Shown here: positions 36,166 to 44,670 of the stretch, piece after piece | Layout: every line of letters begins with the position of its first letter | Position numbering within the stretch: position 1 is the stretch's first letter | Source of the DNA: Vasconcelosia minhoensis LEGE 07310 | Lineage (GTDB): Bacteria; Cyanobacteriota; Cyanobacteriia; Phormidesmidales; Phormidesmidaceae | Length of the DNA stretch: 64,000 bases | Direction of reading: 5' to 3' | NCBI RefSeq assembly: GCF_015207255.1 | Contig: NZ_JADEXG010000001.1 | Location: 143,979-207,978 of the forward strand | Made by a program: the position numbers and the translations under genes | The notes under the pieces: generated by a model | What the model saw: the letters and a program-made list of their open reading frames with translations, nothing else | Databases searched by the model: none | Told to the model about the DNA's origin: nothing

Positions 36166-37161
36166 CTACCCGTGATCCCTAATCAGTTCCCGAGGGTTTA
36201 CCCCAAACCGCTGGCGAAAGGCGGCGGTGAAGTGGCTTCGACTCAGATAGCCGACAGCATGGGCCGCCTGCTGCACGTTCAGCTCTCGCTCTAGCAGTAA
36301 GAGACGAGCCTGTTCTAGCCGCTGGGCCTGGAGGCAGCCAAAGACGGTAGTCTTAAATACCTGTCGAAATCCTCGCTTTAAGGTGCAGTCGTTGAGGCCG
36401 ACCTGCCGGGCCAGCCCAATTAGGGAGGGAGGATTAACTAAGTCTTGCAGCAGGATCGCCTTTGCTTGCTGAATTCGCTCAACGTCATCGGGTCTCAAAC
36501 GGTGAGCAGATACTGTTTTTTGGGGTAGGTCTGCGTCCAAAGTCAGCGCCACCAGCTCCATCACTTTCGCTTCTAGAAACAGCCGTCGAATTGGGCCTGA
36601 GTAGGGACATTGGAGCAGCTGCTGCAAAATCACCTTCAGGACAGGGGAGGTAGTGCGGCAGCAGCTCAAATAGGTCTGATCGGGTGCTTTTAGCAGGTCT
36701 CCAATTTCCGGCAGGTGAACTGTGGCGGTCTGCCCCATCAGAGTCTGAAGCACATCTGGCTCAAGATGCAGACTCAGGGATAGATGACGGGGGTGGGGTT
36801 CATACAGCATCTGTTTGGCCGGGGCCAACCCACTGCTGTAGAGCCAGTACTGACCGGCGGTATTGGCCCGTCCCCCCATATCGTCGCCGATGTCAAAATG
36901 GAGTTCGACTGGGTGAGCGCGATCGCAACAGTCCATCACGACGGGAGTCCGATGCTCGAGGTCACTGATTTCAATATCCAACCCTGGTCGGAGCTGAATC
37001 TCACGATAGTAACCCCGACCAAACTGCTCCGGATAGGCCCAGATTTGCTCAAATTCTCCTAAATCTGTCTGCTGACTTTGCGAGTCAATATTTTGCAAGT
37101 CGATATTAGAGGGGTGTTTAACTAAAGACCAAAAATCTTCTTGGGAAATAATCGGGGGCAT
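36166..37161 (-). CDS. AraC-family regulator, PchR-like (module E)
   Basis: 331 residues starting MPPIISQEDFWSLVKH. The sensor domain includes FGRGYYREIQLRPGLDIEIS. The DNA-binding domain has LIGLARQVGLNDCTLKRGF, FKTTVFGCLQAQRLEQARLL and VQQAAHAVGYLSRSHFTAAF. It ends 168 bp before the receptor E start and is divergent from the receptor of module F, so the shared 37162-37522 region could let it control both. Confidence 0.9.
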   Translation of the reverse strand: MPPIISQEDFWSLVKHPSNIDLQNIDSQSQQTDLGEFEQIWAYPEQFGRGYYREIQLRPGLDIEISDLEHRTPVVMDCCDRAHPVELHFDIGDDMGGRANTAGQYWLYSSGLAPAKQMLYEPHPRHLSLSLHLEPDVLQTLMGQTATVHLPEIGDLLKAPDQTYLSCCRTTSPVLKVILQQLLQCPYSGPIRRLFLEAKVMELVALTLDADLPQKTVSAHRLRPDDVERIQQAKAILLQDLVNPPSLIGLARQVGLNDCTLKRGFRQVFKTTVFGCLQAQRLEQARLLLLERELNVQQAAHAVGYLSRSHFTAAFRQRFGVNPRELIRDHG

Positions 37162-37213
37162 GATGGCAATCGTAGTCCTCGACAGTCAACATTGAAGTAA
37201 ACTAGTAGGAAGT

Positions 37214-37360
37214 CTTCTCATTATTTTTCCACGAGACATTTCCTATAGATAGGCAAGGCTGGCATTCGTGGACCGTCACCAATTCTTTGGTGGGTCATCA
37301 ATATGGCCAGAAATACGGACGCAGGTTCTACTTGACAGGTTTTCTCAATAGCTATAGTAT
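37214..37360 (+). promoter_or_regulatory. Divergent promoter region between regulator E and receptor F
   Basis: For receptor F, TTGACA (37332-37337) and TAGTAT (37355-37360) are 17 bp apart, and TTTTCTCAATAG (37340-37351) lies between them, where a bound repressor would block polymerase. CTTCTCATTATT at 37214-37225 serves the regulator side. CACCAATTCTTTGGTG near 37277-37292 is a perfect 6-bp-arm inverted repeat. I see no clear 21-22 bp repeat pair here, unlike at the other receptors. Confidence 0.55.
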
Positions 37361-37522
37361 CTTATCTTAATGCCAATAGCTTTTAATAGCGAACGGCCAG
37401 AACGATCTGTAGGAGTGTAGTTCGTTCTAGCTTTTGGCGGGTGCGTTCTGTTTGACGGCTTAAATTCGTTAGTGCATATATCCTCCTGTTTTGGGCTCTC
37501 AGGCCCTTTCTGGAGGGAAGTT

Positions 37523-40180
37523 TTGCCTGTCAACATTTTCGGTATGACAAAACAGTGTGAGGAATATCGCGTGATAATTAAACAAGATTTGGTCAATTTT
37601 GCCCTTCTAGGTGGACTGGTAGGTGGACTGACCATGGCCTGTATTCAACCCGCTTGGGCCGAGGGAGCTCAGATTACGGGAATTCGCCTGAATCCCTATG
37701 AAGGCGGACTTTCATTGATTTTAGAGACGGATAGCCCCGCGCTTGACAATATTTTTCAGGCTAGCGCTGGAAATGCCTTAATTTTTGACCTTACTGCGAC
37801 TCAGTTGCAGCTGCCAGAGGGCGGTGACTTTCGTCAAGTAAACCCGGCGGAGGGCATTGCTGAAGTCACCGTCACCCCCCTCGATCCGCACAGCGTCCGG
37901 GTGCGGGTCGTCGGTACGGTAGCCGCTCCCGATAGCCAAATCGAGCAGACGCCTCAGGGAATCGTGCTGAACCTGACTCCCCAGGCCGTGGCTACTCAGC
38001 CTGAGCAAGAGATTCCCAGCGAAGATGAAGCGATTGTCGATTCGGTGCCGCCTGCACCCATGGAGAATACTGGCGAATTAGAAGAGCCAGCCGAGGACGG
38101 GGTCGCCGCTCCAGCGCCGTTGCGAATTGTGGTAACCGCAACCCGTAGTGAAGCAGAAGAATCCGACGTCACGCGATCGCTGACGGTGATCACCCGCGAA
38201 CAGATCGAACAGCAGTCAGCAGTCACCCGCAACCTGGGAGATATTCTAGGACAGCTTGTCCCCGGTCTGGCACCGGGTAACCAGAGTCTGAGCGAATTTG
38301 GTCAGTCTCTGCGGGGGCGAAATCCGCTGGTGCTGATCGACGGCGTGCCTCAGTCCACGAATCGAAACGCCTTTCGCAACATTCGGATTATTGATCCCAG
38401 CGTGGTCGAGCGGATAGAAGTTCTACGGGGACCGACCGCTCTCTATGGAGATGGGGCCACTGGTGGCATTATCAACATCATTACCCGACCGGGCGGGGAG
38501 GGAGAACCGGAGTTCAGTACTAGTGCTGGGCTGAATGGGTCTCTGAGTGAAGTTGACGCCGACAGTCTGGGGGGAATTCTTCAGGTCGGTGTCGCGGGTC
38601 GAGAAGGCGAGTTCGACTATCGCTTCAGCGGCTCCTTCGAGCGGATTGGGAGTCTATTTGACGCGGAGGGCGATCGGATTCCGCCAGATCAGCTGAGCAC
38701 CCAGGGCAGCCTGGCGGATACCAATACTCTGAATCTGTTTGGCAAGCTGGGCTGGGAATCGGAGGATCACCGGCTTCAATTTACGATTAACCACTTCAAT
38801 ACTCGCCAGGACACCGACTTCATCACCGACCCCAGCGTCAACCAATTTCCGCCGGGAGACCAGAAAGCGCGGGCACGGGCCGGACTGGAACTCGACGATC
38901 AGTCTGCCATTCGCAATACGTTTCTAAATCTGGACTACAGCCATCCCAGTCTGTTCTGGAACAGTCGCGTCCATGCTCAGCTTTACTATCGGGACTACCT
39001 GACGCGATTTTTTCCCTTTGACGGAGAACGATTTGGCCGCGTGACGCCCGAAGGCTTCAGAATTTTTCAGTCCCGGGTCGAGTCAGAAGAACTCGGCGCT
39101 CGGATAGAATTAGAAACGCCCTTGGTCGAAGACCAGCTGACGCTGCTGACTGGGCTAGACTATGCCGATGAGGACTCGGTTCAGCCGGTAACCATTTTTG
39201 ATAATCAGGCCTTCGACGCGAGTGACGGCCTGGTATTTAACCCAATTGGCGACCGCCCCTGGGTGCCGCCCCTGAATCAGAGAAACCTGGGCCTATTTGC
39301 TCAGCTCCAGTGGCAGCCGCTCGAAAAGCTGCTAGTACGTGGCGGCGTCCGGCACGAGCGGATTGGCGTCAACGTTGACACGTTTACGACCCTCGATGGC
39401 AATACGATTCCGGGCGGAGAGCTGAACTACGATGCGACCCTGTTTAACCTCGGGCTGGCCTACAATCTCACCGACCAGCTGGACGTTTTTGCTGACTTTG
39501 CCCAGGGCTTTTCAATTGCCGATGTTGGCCTGGTGCTGCGCGGTGCACCGGCCGGGTTTTCGGTCGAAACGCTCGATCCAGAAGCCCAGCAGGTGGACAG
39601 CTATGAGCTCGGTTTGCGAGGCAGCTGGGACAGCGTACAGGCTTCGCTGGCCGGGTTTTACAACGAGTCGAACTTAGGCACGACCTTTGACCGAGAAACC
39701 CTGGAGATTGTGCGTGCCCCTGAGCGGGTGTATGGGGTTGAGGCTGCCGTCGATGCGCAGCTCTCAGAGGTCTGGCAGATTGGCTCTACCCTCAGCTTCG
39801 TCGAAGGCGACAACGACGTGGACGATGACGGCGAGTTCCGACCGCTGACGGGCTTTCGCATTCCTCCGATTAAGTGGACCGCCTATGTTGAGAATGAAAC
39901 CCTGCCCGGCTGGCGCAATCGGCTACAGCTGCTCTATTCTGGCGGTCGCGATCGCGCTTTTAACGAAGGCGTGGACTTCAGAGACGTAGACGATTATGTC
40001 GTGCTAGACCTGATCAGCAGCGTTGCCCTGGGCGATGGCACCCTCCAATTAGGGATTCAGAATCTGCTGAATAATCAATACTTCACCGCGCCCTCCCAGC
40101 TGCTGCGGCTGCGCACTAACGACTCCTTTACTGCTGCCTCGGGCAGAACCTTTTTCCTGCGCTACGGAATTGACTTTTAA
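37523..40180 (+). CDS. AMIN-domain TonB-dependent siderophore receptor (module F)
   Basis: About 885 residues from TTG at 37523, chosen for the GGAGGG ribosome site 6 bp upstream; ATG at 37544 is the main alternative. The leader (FALLGGLVGGLTMACIQPAW) ends near AWAEGA. An AMIN domain, an acidic linker (about 40 residues), LRIVVTATRSEAEESDVTRS, plug (LRGRNPLVLIDGVPQSTN, GDGATGGIINIITR) and barrel ending LRYGIDF follow. It is the only plus-strand receptor. It converges on, and overlaps by 4 bp, the binding-protein gene at 40177. Confidence 0.92.
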   Translation: MPVNIFGMTKQCEEYRVIIKQDLVNFALLGGLVGGLTMACIQPAWAEGAQITGIRLNPYEGGLSLILETDSPALDNIFQASAGNALIFDLTATQLQLPEGGDFRQVNPAEGIAEVTVTPLDPHSVRVRVVGTVAAPDSQIEQTPQGIVLNLTPQAVATQPEQEIPSEDEAIVDSVPPAPMENTGELEEPAEDGVAAPAPLRIVVTATRSEAEESDVTRSLTVITREQIEQQSAVTRNLGDILGQLVPGLAPGNQSLSEFGQSLRGRNPLVLIDGVPQSTNRNAFRNIRIIDPSVVERIEVLRGPTALYGDGATGGIINIITRPGGEGEPEFSTSAGLNGSLSEVDADSLGGILQVGVAGREGEFDYRFSGSFERIGSLFDAEGDRIPPDQLSTQGSLADTNTLNLFGKLGWESEDHRLQFTINHFNTRQDTDFITDPSVNQFPPGDQKARARAGLELDDQSAIRNTFLNLDYSHPSLFWNSRVHAQLYYRDYLTRFFPFDGERFGRVTPEGFRIFQSRVESEELGARIELETPLVEDQLTLLTGLDYADEDSVQPVTIFDNQAFDASDGLVFNPIGDRPWVPPLNQRNLGLFAQLQWQPLEKLLVRGGVRHERIGVNVDTFTTLDGNTIPGGELNYDATLFNLGLAYNLTDQLDVFADFAQGFSIADVGLVLRGAPAGFSVETLDPEAQQVDSYELGLRGSWDSVQASLAGFYNESNLGTTFDRETLEIVRAPERVYGVEAAVDAQLSEVWQIGSTLSFVEGDNDVDDDGEFRPLTGFRIPPIKWTAYVENETLPGWRNRLQLLYSGGRDRAFNEGVDFRDVDDYVVLDLISSVALGDGTLQLGIQNLLNNQYFTAPSQLLRLRTNDSFTAASGRTFFLRYGIDF

Positions 40181-41175
40181 GTTTGGGTCAAGAAAATTCG
40201 ATAGAGGTCGTCCAGCATCTGATTAGCCGCCAACACACCGCCCGCGGTGTTCCAATACACGTCATTGACTTCATAGGTATTGTTAGCCTGGACCACGTCT
40301 AAGCTCTGCCAGAGGGGATGGCTGGTCCAGGCCTGCTCTGTCTGACTGGCTTCTCCTTCACCCTGGTCAAAGGTCATATAGAACAGCACGTCGCCGTCCA
40401 TGAGAGCAATCTGTTCATAGCTCACTTCATCGGCAAATTCGTTCTTTTGCTGAGCCGGCGGCCGGCGAAAGCCAATCTGTTTGAGGATGCGACCGGCAAA
40501 GTTATCTTCGTAGTAAATCCGAGCTGTCCCAGGCAAAAATCTGACCAGAGAGATTTCCTGCTGTAGGCGATCGCCCATCTTTTCCTGAAAGTCTTCAATC
40601 CGCCGATCCCAGTCAGCCATAATCTGGTCGGCCTCGGCCTGCCGGTTCAATGCCTGGCCATACAAACGCAAATTTTCCTGCCAGTCTGCCCCCAGGGTTT
40701 CGCTAAAGACGGTCGGCGCGATCGCGGATAGCTGTCCATAGATCTGAGCGTGGCGAACTTTACTACCCAAAATCAAATCGGGCTTGAGCGCCGCAATTCT
40801 CTCTAGGTTAGGCTGTAGCTCAGCTCCGACAACCGCAACGTCTCGCATCTCCCCTTGAATATAGGCGTAGTAAGGGTCGCCCAGCCAGGACTCAACCGCG
40901 CCGACAGGCTGTAGGCCTAGCGCTAGGAGGTGATCCGTCGCCTCGTTTGTCAGTACGACAACGCGCTGGGGCGTTCCCTCAATGGCGGTTACTCCCATAG
41001 CGTGGTCGATCTTGTGAACCGTTGGGCCTGGCTCAACCTGGGCAATAGGCTGAGACTGCTGGGCTTGAGTACATCCCCCTAGGCCCACTAGGGATAGACC
41101 CATCAACACAACCGCGGAGACGGCTGTTCTTGAACGGAAGGCACTTTGCGACAAAATCAGGCGTAAGTTCAACAA
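40177..41175 (-). CDS. FecB-like ferric-siderophore-binding lipoprotein (module F)
   Basis: 332 residues. Lipobox GLGGC with Cys35, HAMGVTAIEGTPQRVVVLT, LKPDLILGSKVRHAQIYGQL, LSAIAPTVF and C-terminal WNTAGGVLAANQMLDDLYRI. It runs towards the module F receptor and their stop codons overlap, so the two cannot share a transcript, unlike in modules A-E. The arrangement suggests inversion of the receptor (or of this gene). Confidence 0.9.
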   Translation of the reverse strand: MLNLRLILSQSAFRSRTAVSAVVLMGLSLVGLGGCTQAQQSQPIAQVEPGPTVHKIDHAMGVTAIEGTPQRVVVLTNEATDHLLALGLQPVGAVESWLGDPYYAYIQGEMRDVAVVGAELQPNLERIAALKPDLILGSKVRHAQIYGQLSAIAPTVFSETLGADWQENLRLYGQALNRQAEADQIMADWDRRIEDFQEKMGDRLQQEISLVRFLPGTARIYYEDNFAGRILKQIGFRRPPAQQKNEFADEVSYEQIALMDGDVLFYMTFDQGEGEASQTEQAWTSHPLWQSLDVVQANNTYEVNDVYWNTAGGVLAANQMLDDLYRIFLTQT

Positions 41176-41288
41176 TGCGGCTCCTGTAATTCGGCTTATA
41201 GGGCTATCCAGATTACAGCCTGGCTCCCATATAGCGGCTATTACAGATATATTGCCACGATTATTGTCAGGAAGAGCGTCTAACCTGT

Positions 41289-41325
41289 CAGATACGGGCC
41301 ATCAGATACGGGCCATCAGATACGG
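41289..41325. repeat. Short tandem repeat, 14-bp unit
   Basis: CAGATACGGGCCAT is repeated 2.6 times in direct succession. A weak minus-strand frame (41288-41482, 64 residues, with a hydrophobic GLIYWLTLLCFL) ends in it, but I do not recognise the product and would not call it a gene. Confidence 0.4.
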
Positions 41326-41642
41326 AAAGAGCACAATAAACCTGGTAGCCCTGCGACTTTAACTCAACTTTATCTGCCAAGAAGCAGAGCAAAGTAAGCC
41401 AGTAAATCAGCCCGAGTGTTGAATAGGACCTAAGGGACTTAATCATGCCCCCCTCAGCGGTAGGGGTTTGAAAAGTTTGCAACTGCCAAAGCTGTTATCT
41501 GACCAGGGCTAGCGCATCTGAGAAAGCTAGAAGGCAATTCTCTGATGTACGCCCCCTGAAGGTCGGCACATTGATGGGATCTTGTCCTGTATCCCACTGG
41601 TGCGGTCAACCGCTAGCACCTAAGTACGTGGACCTAATTAAA

Positions 41643-41760
41643 CTCCTGATGACCAGCTTTGCCCTCATCCCCCTGCCCCTTCTCCCCGGGTGAGAAGGGG
41701 AGCCGGACTCAAAGCCCCTCGCCCCGTGGGAGAGGGGTTTGGGGTGAGGGTGAGGCCAAA
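41643..41760. repeat. GC-rich dispersed intergenic repeat with internal palindromes
   Basis: CTTCTCCCCGGGTGAGAAGG is a strong palindrome, followed by AGCCCCTCGCCCCGTGGGAG and AGGGGTTTGGGG. This type of low-complexity palindromic sequence is scattered between genes in many cyanobacteria. The rest of 41176-41796 shows no gene I can support. Confidence 0.5.
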
Positions 41761-41796
41761 GCATAGCAGGTCTTACAAATAATTGGGCTAGCCTAC

Positions 41797-42135
41797 TTAA
41801 AGCGCCAAAATCGCCATCCAAGCAATGGCGGTTTTGGCGATGACGGCATAGTCCATTTCAAAGCTAAAGTTCACGCTTTCGCTAAAATCCCCAACAGGGC
41901 ACCGGATGAAATAGCGAAAAATTTGAGGATTTAGAAGCAGCATCACGGCCAGCCACAGCACCCGGCCGCCCTGGGGTTTGAGATAGGTGGCTAACACCTG
42001 GCGATAGGACTGGCTAGGGCGACTCATGCCGGAGGTTCCTGGGGAATCGTTCCTGGGGAATCAGCCAACAGCTTAGCGAGAACAAGACCAGAGCGGGCCT
42101 CCTAACCGGAGCTTTTTGGCTCCTAGCCGGAAGAA
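41797..42135 (-). pseudogene. Fossil of ABC exporter N-terminus and binding-protein C-terminus
   Basis: From 42027 the minus strand reads SYRQVLATYLKPQGGRVLWL and NPQIFRYFI, matching the start of the exporter at 30533-32302 with a small deletion in the first membrane helix, then breaks off. Just upstream (42095-42130) the sequence NSSG-stop-EPKSSG-stop matches the last codons of the module E binding protein (PSGSEPKNSG). The spacing between the two pieces equals that at 32302-32368, so this is a decayed second copy of that gene junction. Confidence 0.8.
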
Positions 42136-42255
42136 TTGAGTGATGCGGAGCTTTGGGTTTTAACGACGACGATGCTCGGAGCGAGTTTGGCGGTTATCAG
42201 CAGTACGGTAGTGAACCGGCGCTGCCAATGCTGCTAGCTGGAGACGGTCGCTGGC

Positions 42256-42687
42256 CTAATCAGGCTTTCCCGCCGCGATCGCTGATTCCAGCGCCTCAAT
42301 TCCGGCCTGGGCGACTTCGACATCCTGCTGGCCGGTGCCTGAGCCGACGCCGATGGCCCCGACGACCTGACCGTCGATCGTAATCGGCAGGCCGCCCTTG
42401 AGGTTGGTGAGCTGACCGCCCGTGGCAAACGCCAGCCTGGCTTCAACGTCGGCAGGCACCCCGCCGGTGGGGACTCGACTCGATGCCGCCGTGACCGCCT
42501 TTTGGGTGGCCGAGAGCTGACTCAGCACCTTGGCGCCATCCATGCGAACGTAGGCCAGCAGATTGCCGCCGCGATCGACAATGGCAATGCACTGGGGCAC
42601 GTTCATCGCCTCGGCTTTCGCGATCGCGCCCTGCAGCACCGTCATCGCCGCCTGGTGGGTGAGTTCCTGGGTTTGTCGTAAATACAT
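42256..42687 (-). CDS. GlcG/HbpS (DUF336) family protein
   Basis: 143 residues, full length. Motifs: CIAIVDRGGNLLAYVRMDGA, FATGGQLTNLKGGLPITIDG and VVGAIGVGSGTGQQDVEVAQ. Members include the haem/iron-binding HbpS, and others are linked to catabolic operons without a known reaction. It is the third gene, 36 bp after the ring-opening amidohydrolase, of the GntR - amidohydrolase - GlcG unit, so a role in that pathway (small-molecule binding) is more likely than haem sensing. The 5' part of the upstream iron island ends just past it. Confidence 0.85.
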   Translation of the reverse strand: MYLRQTQELTHQAAMTVLQGAIAKAEAMNVPQCIAIVDRGGNLLAYVRMDGAKVLSQLSATQKAVTAASSRVPTGGVPADVEARLAFATGGQLTNLKGGLPITIDGQVVGAIGVGSGTGQQDVEVAQAGIEALESAIAAGKPD

Positions 42688-42723
42688 CGGGGCCTCTAAT
42701 ACTCTTCTGGTACTCTTCTGGCG

Positions 42724-43833
42724 CTATTCTGCTGATACAATCGCCGCGACTAGGTTACTCCCCGGCGTGCCCTGGTGCTCATTACCCGCCGAGGCCAGAA
42801 TCATCGGGTCGCCCGTAATCGAAGCGACGACGGCATTGGCGACGGCCTTGGCCATAATTCCGGCATAGCCCGAGAGAAAGTCGCTGTGGATGGTGTGGCG
42901 GCGATCGCGAACGGCGGTGACGGCATCGGCCCCGCAGTTGACGAACATCTGAACAATACGCGACTGCTGGTCGGCGAGGGGCTGGCTGAGGCCAGCGGAG
43001 TTCAACGCTGCATAAACGCCGTCCGTAGCCAGCTGATCGGCCATGATGCCGTGACCGACGCGGTAGGGACTGACCGACTGGTCTGAGTTACCCATGACTA
43101 AAATCCGGCAGGCCGACTGCTCGCCCCCGGCGGAAACCGAACCGCGCTGGGTATAGAGGTTGCGATCGCGATTGATCACCCCTTCCGTCAGCTTGGCCTC
43201 GGGGATTTCTTCTAAAGCCAAGGCAATGCCCAAAGCGCTGGCCCCCTTAGCCATCGAGCTGGCCTGACCTAGATTTTGGCTCACCACTGATACTCCCCGC
43301 TGGGCTGCTGCGGCGAGCCGGGCCGGGGTCATCGCCGGGCATTTGACCTCGACGCAGTGGACGTCTTCGAGTTCGGTAATGCCCGCATCTGCGATCGCGC
43401 CCTGCACGGCGTTAGCGACCAGCTTCACCTGGCTGAGAGTACCGTATTCCTCTGGCTGTAGTACCCGCGTATTGGCTGTTCCCACTGTCAGTCGTTTACC
43501 GGCGGGCCGGGCCGGAGCGGCGACGGTCCGTCGGGTAAAGACCGTATAGTGGGGACTCATTAGCCCGCCACAGAGGCCGATCATCATCATCGGAATGCGG
43601 TCAAAGACGGCCTGGGGTGAAATGTCGAGATAGTCTGCAAGCAATAGCTGTAGACAGAGTGAGGCATAGCCGCGAGCATAGCCGGTGCCCTCCGTCTGGG
43701 CGATGATGCCGACGATGGTTTCCGCCTGAATCTGGCCTGACTCCAGCCGCGCTTTCAGCTCGCTGACGTCCTCCGGCGCGCTCATCGGCAGCCGAAATAC
43801 GCCTACGTCCACCCAGTTCTGGTCTGTCATCAA
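42724..43833 (-). CDS. Ring-opening amidohydrolase, cyanuric acid hydrolase/barbiturase family, divergent
   Basis: 369 residues, three-repeat fold of the AtzD/TrzD/barbiturase family, which opens cyclic ureides such as cyanuric acid or barbiturate. Recognisable blocks: FRLPMSAPEDVSEL, GLMSPHYTVFTRR, VEVKCPAMTP, KGASALGIALALEEIP, GSVSAGGEQSACR and GNEHQGTPGSN. Compared with AtzD from memory, the central Lys-Ser pair is kept (VKCP and SVSAG). The first-repeat lysine is Gln (IIAQTEGTG for GKTEGNG) and the third is Asn (FVNCGAD for FAKAEAS), and the substrate arginines near SRGAS are changed (AKGAS). A different ring substrate is likely. It lies in one unit with GntR and GlcG genes. Confidence 0.88.
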   Translation of the reverse strand: MMTDQNWVDVGVFRLPMSAPEDVSELKARLESGQIQAETIVGIIAQTEGTGYARGYASLCLQLLLADYLDISPQAVFDRIPMMMIGLCGGLMSPHYTVFTRRTVAAPARPAGKRLTVGTANTRVLQPEEYGTLSQVKLVANAVQGAIADAGITELEDVHCVEVKCPAMTPARLAAAAQRGVSVVSQNLGQASSMAKGASALGIALALEEIPEAKLTEGVINRDRNLYTQRGSVSAGGEQSACRILVMGNSDQSVSPYRVGHGIMADQLATDGVYAALNSAGLSQPLADQQSRIVQMFVNCGADAVTAVRDRRHTIHSDFLSGYAGIMAKAVANAVVASITGDPMILASAGNEHQGTPGSNLVAAIVSAE

Positions 43834-43856
43834 TCTCGTCTCCTAGAGTACTGGCT

Positions 43857-44537
43857 TCAGGCGGTGAGCACGCTGCGCGCTGCCGCCAGGGTGGAATGGA
43901 TATGGTCTAGAGAAAGCGCGATCGCCCTTTCCACATCCTGGGCTTGGAAGGTCGCTAAAATCTGCCGATGTTCCCGCTCCGAGGCGTCCCGCTGGGCCAT
44001 ACTTTCCGAGAAAGACAGATTGATATAGATAGTGGCGATATCCGACAGACGCTCTAGCACGCTCTGGAGGTGCTGATTGGGTTTGGCCCCGTAGAGCTGG
44101 GTGTGGAAGTCGCGGTTTAGGGCAATCCAGCGGGTCTGATCGGTCTCGGCTTCCATCTGGTCGAGTACGGCGGCGGCCCGCTCAATCTGCGGCGGCGTGA
44201 TGTGGCTCAGACCTCGGCAAATGCTGGCGGGCAGCAGGGCGGCGCGGACTTCGAAAATGTCTTCCAGCTCGGCTAAAGTCGGCACGTGAACCACGGCTCC
44301 GCGAAAGGCGTCGAGGTCAATCAGCCCCTGACTGTTGAGCTCCCACAGCGCCTCGCGGATGGGCGTAACGCTGACCTTCAGCGCTTCTGCCAGTTCGGCC
44401 TGGACTAAGCGAGTTCCCGGCGGCAGCTCTCCCGAGAGAATCGCCCGGCGCAGGTAGTCCATCACGTTAGCCTGGGTGGTGCGAGAGAGGCCCTTAGCTC
44501 CCGACAGCGCCCCCGACAGCGTCGATTTGGCAGTCAC
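43857..44537 (-). CDS. GntR-family regulator, FCD/FadR type
   Basis: 226 residues. The winged helix occupies ~25-90 (AILSGELPPGTRLVQAELAE, VSVTPIREALWELNSQGLI), followed by an all-helical FCD ligand domain (FEVRAALLPA, NRDFHTQLYG, ASEREHRQIL, DHIHSTL) with the histidines that hold a metal in this group. It lies 23 bp before the amidohydrolase gene and so probably controls its own unit in response to the substrate or product. AT-rich ATATATCATATAT and GTAGCCTGAGCTAC in the 133 bp upstream are candidate operators. Confidence 0.88.
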   Translation of the reverse strand: MTAKSTLSGALSGAKGLSRTTQANVMDYLRRAILSGELPPGTRLVQAELAEALKVSVTPIREALWELNSQGLIDLDAFRGAVVHVPTLAELEDIFEVRAALLPASICRGLSHITPPQIERAAAVLDQMEAETDQTRWIALNRDFHTQLYGAKPNQHLQSVLERLSDIATIYINLSFSESMAQRDASEREHRQILATFQAQDVERAIALSLDHIHSTLAAARSVLTA

Positions 44538-44670
44538 ACAATCTCCTTAGTTTCAAGTCCCAAATCTAAAATCACGGTTTTAGAATCGAAATTTTGTAGC
44601 CTGAGCTACAGCAGCTGACTCAAATGACAACTTTCATATATCATATATGTTGCTGAAAACACAAGGAGGT

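Noticed and set aside
789..41175. Possible siderophore biosynthesis cluster
   Set aside because: No NRPS, NIS synthetase (IucA/IucC-like) or hydroxylase/acetylase gene is present; only uptake, regulation and one exporter are seen.
41289..41325. Tandem repeat considered as a mini CRISPR array
   Set aside because: The 14-bp units abut directly without spacers and there are no cas genes.
41288..41482. 64-residue minus-strand frame with a hydrophobic stretch
   Set aside because: It ends in a tandem repeat, has no ribosome site and no recognisable relative. It could be transposase debris but I cannot support that.
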